Source of the DNA: Spirogloea muscicola
Taxonomy: Eukaryota; Streptophyta; Zygnematophyceae; Spirogloeales; Spirogloeaceae
Assembly (NCBI GenBank): GCA_009602725.1
Contig: WELB01000007.1
Location: forward strand, 969,592-1,033,591
Reading direction: 5' to 3'
DNA length: 64,000 nucleotides
Shown: piece after piece, positions 36,620 through 46,618 of the stretch
Layout of the letters: each line of letters begins with the position of its first letter
How positions within the stretch are numbered: the first letter of the stretch is position 1
Notes under the pieces: model-generated
The model's database searches: none
What the model saw: the letters and a program-made list of their open reading frames with translations, nothing else
What the model was told of the DNA's origin: nothing
Made by a program: the position numbers and the translations under genes

Positions 36620-37254
36620 TGGTCTACTGTCCCCTTGAGACTGACAGAAGTACCCAGTCCAAACTTCTGAAAACAGGAGCATAGCGTGGCAATTACTAAG
36701 TTCCCGACCCAACAGAATCACTGTAAGTCGAAAGGCGAGAATTACTCCTGCAAGACATGTACATATAGGACTACAAGGCAGATCAGTATGCCTGATATAG
36801 CAGGGCACATTAAGCCCTGGATGACAAGAAGACAGAACATAGGTTGGCTCTTTTTTGGCGACTCTCCTACTCCTTGCAGCAGCTCACAGCAACTGTGCAT
36901 GCTAGAATTGTTCTTGCATGTGAAGCATATTCATTGACTCTAAGAATTTGTCAAACGTGTGAGTAATGGTTGTTGCGTGCTTGTTAGCCATCGTCTGCCT
37001 CACCTCAACAACAATCACCTAAGGGCTCGGGGTGCCCTTGGTCTCCTTACTTCTTCATCGCACATGAGCGGCACGAGCTACGATTCTTCACCACCGTTCA
37101 CCATAATTCTGACTGCTAGCGTAAGCAAAGTACTTCCTACTTGAACTCTGAGAAACAGCTACTCTTGACAAAGACTACTGTGCAGTCGCCTATGTGCATT
37201 TTCAGCAAATGGTACGACTTCACGGAAGCATCCTCGAGCTGCCATATTGCGATG
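36620..37254. other. Convergent spacer between the two quinone-oxidoreductase genes
   Basis: The 3' ends of QOR1 (+) and QOR2 (-) face each other here. Nothing coding is evident. A TGTAA candidate lies about 100 bases beyond the QOR1 stop. No repeat-family copies are seen. Confidence 0.5.
36722..36726 (+). promoter_or_regulatory. Candidate TGTAA poly(A) signal for QOR1
   Basis: TGTAA lies about 103 bases downstream of the QOR1 stop codon, a suitable distance for a green-algal 3' end. Confidence 0.35.
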
Positions 37255-39717
37255 TCAGCCAATGCTAACAATAACCTTGCCAGCAGGATGGCCGGCCCTG
37301 AGACGCATCCACGAAATGGGGGCCCTCTCAAACGCGTGGCTGGTGTCGAGCATTGACCGCAGTCGACCCGACTTGGCCCAATCCAGCAGTTGCGACAGGT
37401 CCTCGTGGTTTGGTTTGCAGACAAAGTACACCTGCCCCTTCTTTGCGAGGTGCAGCGCCTGCTTGGCTTTTTGCAGGACGATCGACTTGCTTGATGAAAG
37501 GCATATAAAGCGGCCCTGCCAGGGTGCACAAGCATGTACCCTCTCTGGTGATAAGCTTCACCGAGCTGAAATCTTTACCAAAGAACATTGACTTGACAAA
37601 TCTGGGTACACAGATCATTGCATGGCATGTTCTGCTTCGCAAGTATTCGGACTGTCATGGCCACAGTGTCAGGTGATGGACACTATCTGTTAGCAGTGGA
37701 TGCACGATTATAGCAGACATACAAGCACCCTGTCTAGAATGAGGTCATGCAATCTGCATGGGCTTGATGCATTGCCCTCACCTCGTCGTTCAGGAGAAAG
37801 CGGACCTTGCTGAATGAGATGCCAGATGTGGAGCAGTCCAAAACGATATCATAAAGCCCTCACGTATTTGGGGAAATTCTAGCGACTCTGTGTTCTGGTA
37901 CTCAATGACGTCATTTGCCCCAAGCTGCCTAACAGAACCTGCCTTAGCAGAGTTGGTGACTGCTGTGACCTGCGCACCACCTAGCTTCGCAATCTGCGTG
38001 TGAGGCCAAGTCGAGTAGGCCTGCATGTCAGATAACACGTGCCAGTGGACCTACTTGAAGCATGCTGCTCTGAAAGTATGGTCGCTTTGCTATCTAGCAA
38101 TGCCGAGTGAACTTGTGTACAGGGCTGTGGATTGAAATCCTGGCTTGTTGCACCTAGGCTTTCTCAAATGCAATAATATTTGCGTCTCACCTGAACTGCA
38201 TAATGGCCAACACCTCCCGCTGCCCCCAGAATCATTACTTTGCGGATTTCACTGAAGCTCCCATCGAACCTGAGACCACCCTTATCTCGGAGTGCCTGTA
38301 GGGCTGCGCAGCCCGCGCTCACTAAGCAAGACGCATCGTCCATGGCTACTTCAGGAGGTATTCTGGCTGAGTGCTTCTCGTCAAGCACTGCATACTCCGC
38401 AAGTCCTCCTCCCCTCTGCACGGGAATACTACACAGTCAGCAACAAGCGCTGGTACAAGTCTCTGAAACTTATTAATTCCAGAAGTCTGCCGATGTGACA
38501 TGGCTATGACCCCAGCCAGCGGCCAAGCTTGGTGCACTTCTCATACACATGCTATTCATGCCATGCAAACCTGAAGCGTAGTCCAGCCCATGACAGGATC
38601 TGTCACTGCAGACTCGTGCACACCAGTCTGCACAAATTCCGTTATCCCTGCTACGTCGGTGCCTGTTAAACACACGGAACAATTACCTTGTGACGAGCTA
38701 ACATCTGCCGCAGTCAGGTACGAATACTTGATTGTACACCTGCTAAAGACAACCAAGACTCATTCTCAAATTGAACAGAGCTACTCTTGATGATACAACA
38801 GGGCCCATGTGCATGGGCATCTATTCCTTTTGTGCCCCATGGTCATTTTTGAGTGCATGCATGAATTCATGCTTTTTATCCCAAGACGCCTACGTCCAGG
38901 TGACAACTGGGATGACTAGTCATGTTGATGAACAAATGGCTTGGGGCATTCGGGTGCATTGCACTTTACATGGGATATATGGTAAGTTTGGCGGCAGGAA
39001 TGGCCTCATCTGGCCCTCTTGAATTTTCCAGTCGATAGCATTGAGGCCGACTGCCCTGGTCTTTACCAGGAGCTGCCCGCGCTTCACTTTTGGTAGTGGA
39101 AAGTGGTTGAACTTTCTTGATCGTTCTTGGCCAAGATGGAGATGACGTATGGTCAGCTGGGGCATGCTAAACTCACAGCCAAGGAACAACTACTTGCAGA
39201 ATGTGACCAAGAAGCGTTCGACTTCTGAAGACCTTGACTGACTGCACGTTGTGGAGGTGCTACAAGCCTGAGTCTATCAAGCCTTGACAGAACCTCATCC
39301 GTGACGGCCTGTATCTGCCTGTACAGACTGGCTACTGAAGACGTAGTCAGCTGGTCAAGACAAACGATCTGAGACATTCTGGCCTCTAGACATGTCAAAC
39401 GCGACAGTGCATGTACATGTCTTTTCACAGCTCAGGCACAGAGTCTTAATCGGAGAATATCGTCTGTTGCATGCTCTTGTCGACTCACTAGGGTCAACCA
39501 CCCAGAACATGTGCTCGACTTCCAGTTCGTTATCACAGACGAGACTATGTGAGCGTCCTCGCATGGTGCTTATCGGACAGAGGAAGACAGGAGGAAAGCG
39601 CTGTACCTCGAGGGCTTCTGCACCACCTTTGTAAGTTCTGTAAGTCCAGGCCTTCATGTGCCGCGGCAGACGCGTCGGGCTGTCGGCCATTTGTTGCTCT
39701 GGTGCCGTTGCCGCCAT
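37255..39717 (-). CDS. MDR-family quinone oxidoreductase (QOR2), apparent 1-base frameshift
   Basis: This is a paralogue of QOR1 on the opposite strand. The exon order shows MKAWTYRTYKGGAEALE near 39657-39607, then VKRGQLLVKTRAVGLNAIDW (about 39100-39040) and GTDVAGITEFVQTGVHESAV (about 38665-38600). GGLAEYAVLDEKHSARIPPE and the nucleotide-binding LGAAGGVGHYAVQ follow (about 38410-38190), then IAKLGGAQVTAVTNSAKAG and LGANDVIEYQNTESLEFPQI (about 37995-37880). The last exon has WAKSGRLRSMLDTSHAFERA and GHPAGKVIVSIG with its stop at 37255-37257. Between ...EFPQIREG and LYDIVLDCSTSGISFSKVR the frame changes by one base at a G run (37857-37859 on the + strand). One extra G would restore a continuous family-like protein. 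Either a sequencing/assembly homopolymer error or a true disabling mutation fits. The start at 39717 (MAATAPEQQMADS) is a choice; MKAW at about 39657 is the alternative. Confidence 0.85.
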
Positions 39718-40089
39718 TCTAGTAGATGAGGTTATTCTGCAAGACAAGCGGCACCTTGATGGATAAGAGAGAGTCCTGGCAAGCCCTCTGCAACCAGCTG
39801 CATGGCTGGAGAGCTGGAGAGGCTGGACACCTGCCCCGGGAGGCCGCGATGGCAGATGAGACGTGCTGGAAGGGGAGCACAAGCAGCGATCCCGGCGAGC
39901 TTGTGGCTCTGCCGCATGGCCAGCCAGGACCACCAGCACACGACACTGATGGTCTTTAGGGACCCCTCGGACGTCAATCCGTGGATCCGCACCCGTAGCA
40001 ACAGCTCCCGACCGGCAGGTCGCGGTGGCCGTCGGAGGTGCGGCGCCGTCGGCTCCTCGCGCAGAGATGCGGGTGACGGAGGGCCTCGG

Positions 40090-40160
40090 TGGCGGCGGCG
40101 GCGGCGGCGGCACCGGCGGCGAAGGCGGCGGCGGCGGCGGCGGCGCGCGGCGCGGCGGCC
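40090..40160. repeat. GGC trinucleotide repeat upstream of QOR2
   Basis: Interrupted GGC/GCG triplets run for about 70 bases some 400 bases upstream of the QOR2 start. On the minus strand they read as proline codons in a long open frame that continues into QOR2, most likely by composition alone. Confidence 0.85.
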
Positions 40161-40656
40161 TCTCGGGGAGGCCTGAGATGGTCGCGGCGGCGATCTTGGC
40201 CATGCCGGGGGTCATGCATGCAGCGGGGCCGCCCTCCCCACACGTAATTATCCCCACGCCCGAGGTGGCGCCAAGCTAATATGGCTGGTATGGCTTATAT
40301 GGCTACTGTGGCTTCGCTGCATCAGTTGTGACCACCCGCCTGGCTGGCCTTTACAGCCTCTATTCACATCAGCAGCCGCACTCCTTGGTGCCTCAACTCG
40401 CCCGGTTTGGGGTACCGTATGTTCACGAAGTGTTTTTCCTGCACGTGAGAATGCTAAGAGATACTCCATGTACTCTTTGCGCCCGGCTACGTCCCGACCG
40501 CCCGTTCATTTTGCACAAGCTTTTGCCAATGATGATAAAATTGGCTTCAATTGGCCAATTTCATGCGCCCCGCTGCCAAACAAAGGCGCCCGCCTCCGCT
40601 TCTGCTCCTCCTCCCGAACCCACTGCTGGCGGAGAAACGGCTCTTCCAATACGGCA

Positions 40657-40710
40657 GTGGCTGAGACGCCAGCCCAAAGGAATGGACAAGGTCTGAAAGG
40701 GCCGGAAGGT
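40657..40710 (+). repeat. Dispersed repeat family A, copy 2
   Basis: GTGGCTGAGACGCCAGCCC is followed by AAAGGAATGGACAAGGTCTG, the same hairpin-plus-tail arrangement as copy 1. Confidence 0.75.
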
Positions 40711-40976
40711 GCGAAATACGAATTTAAGTTTCCTATATTCTGCTTCTGAACGCTCAATAACCTCTAGTCAAGGAGTGCAGATCGAGACAAGTAGAGGGTG
40801 GAGAAGCATCGCCCTCTCTGACTGCTGGCGAGTCTGGACTCACGCCTCCTCAGGCTGTCCGCGTTACAGCGTGTGGCCGTCTGTGTAGAAGCCAGACCCT
40901 GGCCAGCGTCTGCCTAAGGGGGAAAGGACCTCCACCGCAACAGAAGCTTTTCCAGAAGGGAAAGCCCTACCATGAG

Positions 40977-41030
40977 GAGTGGGTGGCTGCAAAAGGCCAG
41001 CCCATGAAGAATGGACAAGATCCAGGAGAT
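40977..41030 (+). repeat. Dispersed repeat family A, copy 3
   Basis: GGTGGCTGCAAAAGGCCAGC is followed by ATGAAGAATGGACAAGATCC. It is more diverged but keeps the core. Confidence 0.65.
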
Positions 41031-42151
41031 AACAAACAGGAAAGGCAACGCTCTTTAGGAGAAACAAGTGGCTACCACCACAACGACAACGCCACCGCAA
41101 CTGTGCACATCGTGGCATACTTAGCAAGCCCCACATGAACCCTGGCCGCTGCCAGACGTCAACGAGTCCGGCGGGCATTGGTCATGAAGGGCGGCAGCGC
41201 TGTGGCGGCAAAGTGTCGCAGACACTCAGCTGCAGGGTCGAAAGTGAGTGTTTCTGTGGACGCTCAGCACAATTGCTGATGGCACATGGTGGACGAGCCC
41301 GACCTGTGCTGCTTCGCCAACTTGCAAAACGCTTTTGCAAAGCTCCTATGAAGCGTCTGAGACTGTTGCCATGCTATTCGTGCTTAACACACCATATGCT
41401 CCCCGCTGCCAGTGTGGCAGGCGCTACTTGGAGGAGGGGACGTACATGTGTACCTGCCATACACACACCAATTAGAGGAGAGGAGGGGACATGCACAGGT
41501 CCCTGCAGTACGTATGACTGTAGCCTAAATCTGGAAGAAGATGCGATTTGGCTTTCATTATGCACATGGTCAATCAACAATTGCATGTGCTGGCCTTCAC
41601 AGCCGCCTCCTTGGAAGAGCACTCATACTGATGACGACTCTCCTGGGAGAGGAGACACTACTACCATGTCATCAAACCAATGACCATGACGCACCTTTCA
41701 CATGTGAATATCCATCAACTTTTGCAAAAGCTCCTTTGCTGCTCGACCGATCATTGTGCAAGTTGCTCAAGGAGTACAAGACGGGTGGGGTCCACCCTGA
41801 AAGCTAGCTTGTGTGGCAGTCTTTGACCCCCGGTTCCGGTTGGGTGACTTGGACGGAGTATAGCAGATACACGGTAATTGACCCGATTTAACAATGATCG
41901 AGTAATGATTAGTATTGGCAAGTGGCTAATGACAAGACACAGCAATGCAACTGCGTCAAGTTGTTAGTAGCACAGACACTCTACTCAGCAAATAGCATAT
42001 GCTACTTCTATTGAGACCAACTGTTTGTAGGAGGTAGTAGTAGGAGTTGGCCCACATGCTGACTGTACCTTGCCCACGTGAGGTGGACATATCACAGTAA
42101 GAAATTGCTGGATGACGCTCAAGTAAGCTGAGAGCTTTTAATGTTCAAGCC

Positions 42152-44992
42152 TCAAAGAGAAGGTTGCACTTGGCAGCTTTTCTTATAGTCAGCATCAGAG
42201 AGTCTTGACCAGTTTGCCAAGGAATTGAAATGCTCCCAACTGCACAACTGATTAATCAATCTCGCATGCCAAGGACCCTGATCCAACCAGCTTGCACCTT
42301 CCGGAGGTGCGCATCTTGGCAAATCAACCTCCTCGCCGTTGTACAGCACGCGCACAAAATGTGCCTGGTTGTCCAGTGTTGACCAAAGCTCCAAACACAT
42401 GTAGGATGAGTACGGTGGCCATGTTGGACAAGGTATTCCCAAGCTTGCTGTCACACAGACGAAACATCCACTCTTGAGCAAGCCATATAAGTCATTTTCT
42501 TTGCTGTGGACCTATGACACCTGTTGGTTATGATACTGAAGGTCAACTGGTAAAAAGCAAGACTGCAGGAAAGGATAACACAAGCATTGAAGCAGTAATG
42601 GGTTAACTCTTGCAGATGCAAGCAGACAGAATCAGCTGGATTAGTAAAGGCATTCATGCTGGCCGTATGTATTTGAGTTTGAACGGTAGATACCTGCAAG
42701 TGGCATCAGCGTTGCATCATGGCCAGAATATAATATGTATCGGAGGTCAGATACTCCCTTCACACAGCTTGCCATGCTTTGACATAGCTCATCAACAAGT
42801 CTGCCCATTGCAAGCTGGCAGACTTCTTGACTCTGCAGGTGGGCCCCAACAGACAAATGAGTAATGACCACAACCGCAAGCAAGATACGAAGTTTGTGAA
42901 GGCTTGTCAGGGTAGAACTCAACAAGCTTCAGATTCCTGGCTGCAAGAATGATAGCATGATTTGGTTTGAAATCAAGGCAGGCTGTGTATACTGTAAGTA
43001 CGAAGGTAATGACCTTTTTGTGTTGCAGCTTTGAGTAAGGAACTCACTGAAAAGGTTGTGGCGTGGTCTACTGAAAGCAGGTGACGGAGCTCATCGATTT
43101 CTTTCTTTGTCACACCATTGGGAAGTGCATCTCCATGTTGTTGACGGCAGTCAAGGTTGTCAACTGCCTGCAAGACATTACCCAGCACCACTGAGTGGCC
43201 CGGCACTCTGCAAATGAATGACCCAGATTCAAGGCTGCCATTATACTGAGTGTGTCAGCTGACTTCTTTTTCCATAATCAGTGGTCAAAGTAGCTCTTGG
43301 TGAATGTCAAATTCTGATTTGTGCAACTGCCCAACTGCTTTACTACAAGGATAGCTTACCGTGACCCAAGGGAAGCGACTATCGACATCCAAATGATAAA
43401 ATTTTCGGACTGCTTCTGCAAACGGCTGCACACATCACTCGTGAGCCGGTCTGGTTGATACACCAACCAGTGAAGGATAGGCCCTGTAGGTACCCACACT
43501 CAACGCACTCAATATCTTCCTTGCATTACACAACCAACTCGTGATCCTGAATGACTAAGAAAAATGTGTATTCAGTAAGCAGCCTACCCGATAAATAGCT
43601 CGCCAACCGACAAAGTGCCGGCTCCCATCAGCTATTTGTATTGGGCTAGTCATTGCCTTCCATGCCTTGCCCCAGAGCAGGGAACCCCTGACGCACAAGC
43701 CACCCGTCCTTCAAGCCTCAGCTTCTGAGGAGGACTCTCAGATTCTGCAGCTACATTCGATGCAACGGAGGCATAAGGCAGCGTCAGCCTGCGTCTGCCT
43801 CGGTCTTGAGCATTCTGGACAGCCCTTTACCTCTTGCAATTGTCATTATTGTACAAGTTCTCAGCTTCGTCATCCCATATGACAATGGGGACCTTTGCTG
43901 CTGCCTCCTTGGAGCCAAGCAAGCCAGCGAGAACAAAGAAGCCTGCCCACAGCCGTTCAACGGTCACGTGAAGTAGTGACGTCCTCTTGCCTTGTCAAGC
44001 AGGCCAGGGTAGACAGGACGGCATGCTTCAGACTATACCTTTGATGTCTGCACTTACCACTAAGGTGAGTGCGAGGGAAGTCAGTTGATCGGATACTGGT
44101 CCTCATGAGGGGATTGTCCTCAGGAGGACCTAGCAGCTCTGCATAGCGCTCCCGCAGAGACATCCCCAACTGTTGAGCTTCTCGAGCACCTGAGTTACAA
44201 ATTTGGCCAACTGGAGATCAATGTGCACCTTCACATTGAGGCTCAGACTTCACAAATACACTACCCGTCAAGTAAGGGTTAATAGATGGAAGGAGGTGTC
44301 AGTTAGCAAGCCCTGACACTAAGAAGTACATGCGTATACAACGAGGAGGTCACCTTTGGTAGTGAGTTGACCATAAGGATACTCGTTGCCACGCTTGTAG
44401 ATTCTGTCCTCAAGCTCCACAGGACGTCGTTGCAGGCGTCTCTCCCAGATCTCGCCGTCGCTCTGGCCGGTCAGAGGAACTGGCGATCTGTCCCCGTGCC
44501 GAAAGAGCACGTGCACCTGTCTCATGGCAAGGCCTGACAGTCAGCCATTAACATCTCTAGCTTGATCAATTTCGTGAGCTTACGGCGTAAGTATCGACTC
44601 AAAGCGCTGACGATGGACGAAATCGTCAGCTGCGGGCAACTCCTGCCACTGGCAAGCCGTTTATCAGACTCCCACAGATGGCATAAATGGCCGCCAGTGT
44701 CGCTAATTGCCACTGGAGTTGGATCGAGCTGCAGGATCCGGCCGTCCTGTTGTGCTTGCGAGGACTGGCCGGTGACAGGCAGCCGCGGATGAGCTGATGT
44801 GCTCGCCTGCAGGAGCTTCAGGGGCAGCTCAGAAGGCGGCCTGCGCGGCGCAGCGGCCCGCGAGATCGGCTCTGCCACGGCGGCCGTCGCACCGCCGGGC
44901 TCGCCGCCGGCGGGCGCGGCGGTGGCGGCCGCGGCGATCCCGGCCAGCGCTCCGAGCGCAGGCGGCAGCCGGGCGCGCCATGGCCACGCCAT
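42152..44992 (-). CDS. Histidine acid phosphatase, ACP6-like, with signal peptide
   Basis: This belongs to the branch-2 histidine phosphatases, which hydrolyse phosphomonoesters through a phosphohistidine intermediate. Met at 44992 starts MAWPWRARLPPALGALAGIA, a signal-peptide-like N-terminus (hydrophobic, Ala-rich). The catalytic exon, about 44520-44340, has QVHVLFRHGDRSPVPLTGQS (RHGxRxP) then NEYPYGQLTTKG. Following exons encode LRERYAELLGPPEDNPLMRT with IRSTDFPRTH (second Arg site, about 44150-44060), LAGLLGSKEAAAKVPIVIWD (about 43920), ALPNGVTKKEIDELRHLLSV (about 43130-43070) and LRYILYSGHDATLMPLAGIY (the HD proton-donor motif, about 42760). The C-terminus has WPPYSSYMCLELWSTLDNQA, RVLYNGEEVDLPRC and a stop at 42152. 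The tail resembles lysophosphatidic-acid phosphatase type 6 in layout. The region about 43440-43850 was not resolved into exons. Its start faces the V-ATPase gene. Confidence 0.88.
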
Positions 44993-45270
44993 GAAGCTCC
45001 AAGAGTTACCTTCTTGTAGAGGGGATCAAGCGCGATGCCACGGCATGGTGCGTTCCAGGGAGCCGAGCCTCGCCACCGTGGCAGGCCACGTCGGCAGGTC
45101 GTCTTGACGAGGACGCCAGGTGGGAGAGCACGTTGCGGGCCGCCCTCGTGGCGATCTACAAGCCGACTGGCCATGAGAGACGGGCAAAGGCGCGCGCGGG
45201 TGAGCAAGTTCTGAAAGCGAGGCCAAGCCAAGCGATACTCTGATCATCTGAAAGAGAGAAGGGGCACTAC

Positions 45271-45340
45271 AAATGGGGGCAAGGGCTGTGAAAAGCCAGC
45301 CCGAAAAAGAATTGCCAAAGGTTCGAAGGGGCCAAATGAT
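45271..45340 (+). repeat. Dispersed repeat family A, copy 4a
   Basis: AATGGGGGCAAGGGCTGTGA leads into AAAGCCAGCCCGAAAAAGAA and GGTTCGAAGGGGCC. It is duplicated as copy 4b about 105 bases further on. Confidence 0.85.
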
Positions 45341-45375
45341 GGAGGGGTCTAAAAAGAAGAAGAAGTGGCTCTCCC

Positions 45376-45440
45376 CATGGGGGCAAGGGCTGTGAGAAGC
45401 CAGCCCGAAAAGAATTGACAAGGTTCGAAGAGGCCAAAGT
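45376..45440 (+). repeat. Dispersed repeat family A, copy 4b
   Basis: CATGGGGGCAAGGGCTGTGA leads into GAAGCCAGCCCGAAAAGAAT, TGACAAGG and TTCGAAGAGGCC. It is nearly identical to copy 4a, so this is a local tandem duplication. Confidence 0.85.
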
Positions 45441-45640
45441 ACGAGCTAAGCAGCGACTGCGGCCTAAAAAGCGGTCCCTAGCTTTTGCGGTCCACTTGCG
45501 CGCAGGCCGCGCTCTGGCGGCGGCCTCCGGCTTCCGTCAGGGCGACGTATTTCCGCCTGCTAGCTACTCAGATTTGCATCTACTGACGAGAGGTTACTGA
45601 GAGTTCGCTTACTGCTGTCTCAGTCCTTAGCACTCCGACT

Positions 45641-45708
45641 CCTTCAGACCTTGTCCATTCTTTTGGGCTGGCCTCTCCCAGCCACCAGTTAATCTGGCCG
45701 CGCTTGCT
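45641..45708 (-). repeat. Dispersed repeat family A, copy 5
   Basis: The + strand reads AGACCTTGTCCATTCTTTTG, then GGCTGGCCTCTCCCAGCC. It is the reverse complement of copy 1 with few mismatches, and the similarity extends into CCACCAGTTAATCTGGCCGC. Confidence 0.85.
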
Positions 45709-45840
45709 TAAAGCGCTAAGCAGCCACGAAGGGGCCTGAAGAGGCTATGTCAGAACGGGGGAGGATGGACCACTCAGTAATTACGAGTGAGGAGCCTCAA
45801 ATCCGACAGACTAGCTGCCGGAAAATTACCCCCCTATCCC

Positions 45841-45930
45841 TTTTCCGGCTCCTCTTTCTTTGGCTTTGGACATTGTCCACTCTTTTTTAAGCTGGCTTTG
45901 CCAGCCCCTCTTCTCTATGGGCGCACACTT
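45841..45930 (-). repeat. Dispersed repeat family A, copy 6
   Basis: GGCTCCTCTTTCTTTGGCTT precedes TGGACATTGTCCACTC, the hairpin GCTGGCTTTGCCAGC and CCTCTTCTCTATGGGCG. It is almost identical to copy 7, 6.7 kb away, over about 85 bases. Confidence 0.9.
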
Positions 45931-46618
45931 CTTCTATCCCCCTTTGAAAGGCAAACATTGGGGTCTTCGGCAGGGCCACTTTATCTTCGATAGCACGCCC
46001 CGTTAGGGCAGGATGTGCAGTGCAGTGCATCGCGGCGCCGGCCACCTCTGCTGGCACCGTCCCGCCAGTCCCAACGTACCATACCACCACTTTTATTATT
46101 GTCCTGGTACGTCTCGAGCTTGCAGCCGTTTGCCGGCTTGCCACTCCTCGGTTGTTGGGCTCCTTCCACTTCGCGGCTGTTTCCCCTTCGTTATCAGCTT
46201 CTCACCCCGCTACGCATCTCGTCATTGCCATTTGCCGGAAGGGCTGCAGCGGACGCGCCGCCCGACTGCGGCGACGGCGGCGCCCGCGGCTCCTCCTCCC
46301 GTCAGCTCGGACGTGCCCGCGACTCGATCGGCCTCACAGTGGGCCGTTACGCCGGTCTCAACCGGGCCTTCGAAGCACTCCGTGCTTGGAACCGTCGCCG
46401 TGGCTCGGCATCCTTTTCTCGTTTCGGCCTGTGTGGCCCTTGACGGAGCGCCTGGCCAGACCGAGAGACGGTGGTTCTAACAGAGATTTGGACGAGCCAT
46501 TGAGATCTCAAGGGCCCGCGCTGCTGGGCTAAAGCAAGCGGCACTCAGTGGGAGGCCCTAATGAGTTGAGCCCGGTTGAGTTGGAATCCTTTGGCTTTGA
46601 GGGCAGCGCTCCGCGACC

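Larger units (their letters stand above)
39718..42151. other. Spacer upstream of QOR2, repeat-bearing
   Basis: This 2.4-kb stretch lies between the QOR2 start and the 3' end of the acid phosphatase gene. It holds a strong GGC repeat (40090-40160) and two copies of family A (40657-40710, 40977-41030). Several open frames occur (for example + 41135-41683) but none resembles a known protein or shows convincing exon structure. Confidence 0.55.
44993..46618. promoter_or_regulatory. Divergent promoter region of acid phosphatase and V-ATPase d
   Basis: This 1.6-kb spacer lies between two diverging genes. It holds four copies of repeat family A, two on the + strand in tandem (45271, 45376) and two on the minus strand (45641, 45841). 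This makes an inverted arrangement about 0.65 kb across. No additional gene is evident. Confidence 0.6.

Noticed and set aside
39718-40257. Minus-strand open frame joined in frame to QOR2, with long proline runs
   Set aside because: The frame is kept open by the GGC repeat. The family N-terminus starts at MKAW (about 39657), and the upstream part has no resemblance to a transit peptide or known domain.
41135-41683. 182-codon + strand open frame
   Set aside because: Cys/Thr-rich with no recognisable motif, no partner exons, and located in a repeat-bearing spacer.
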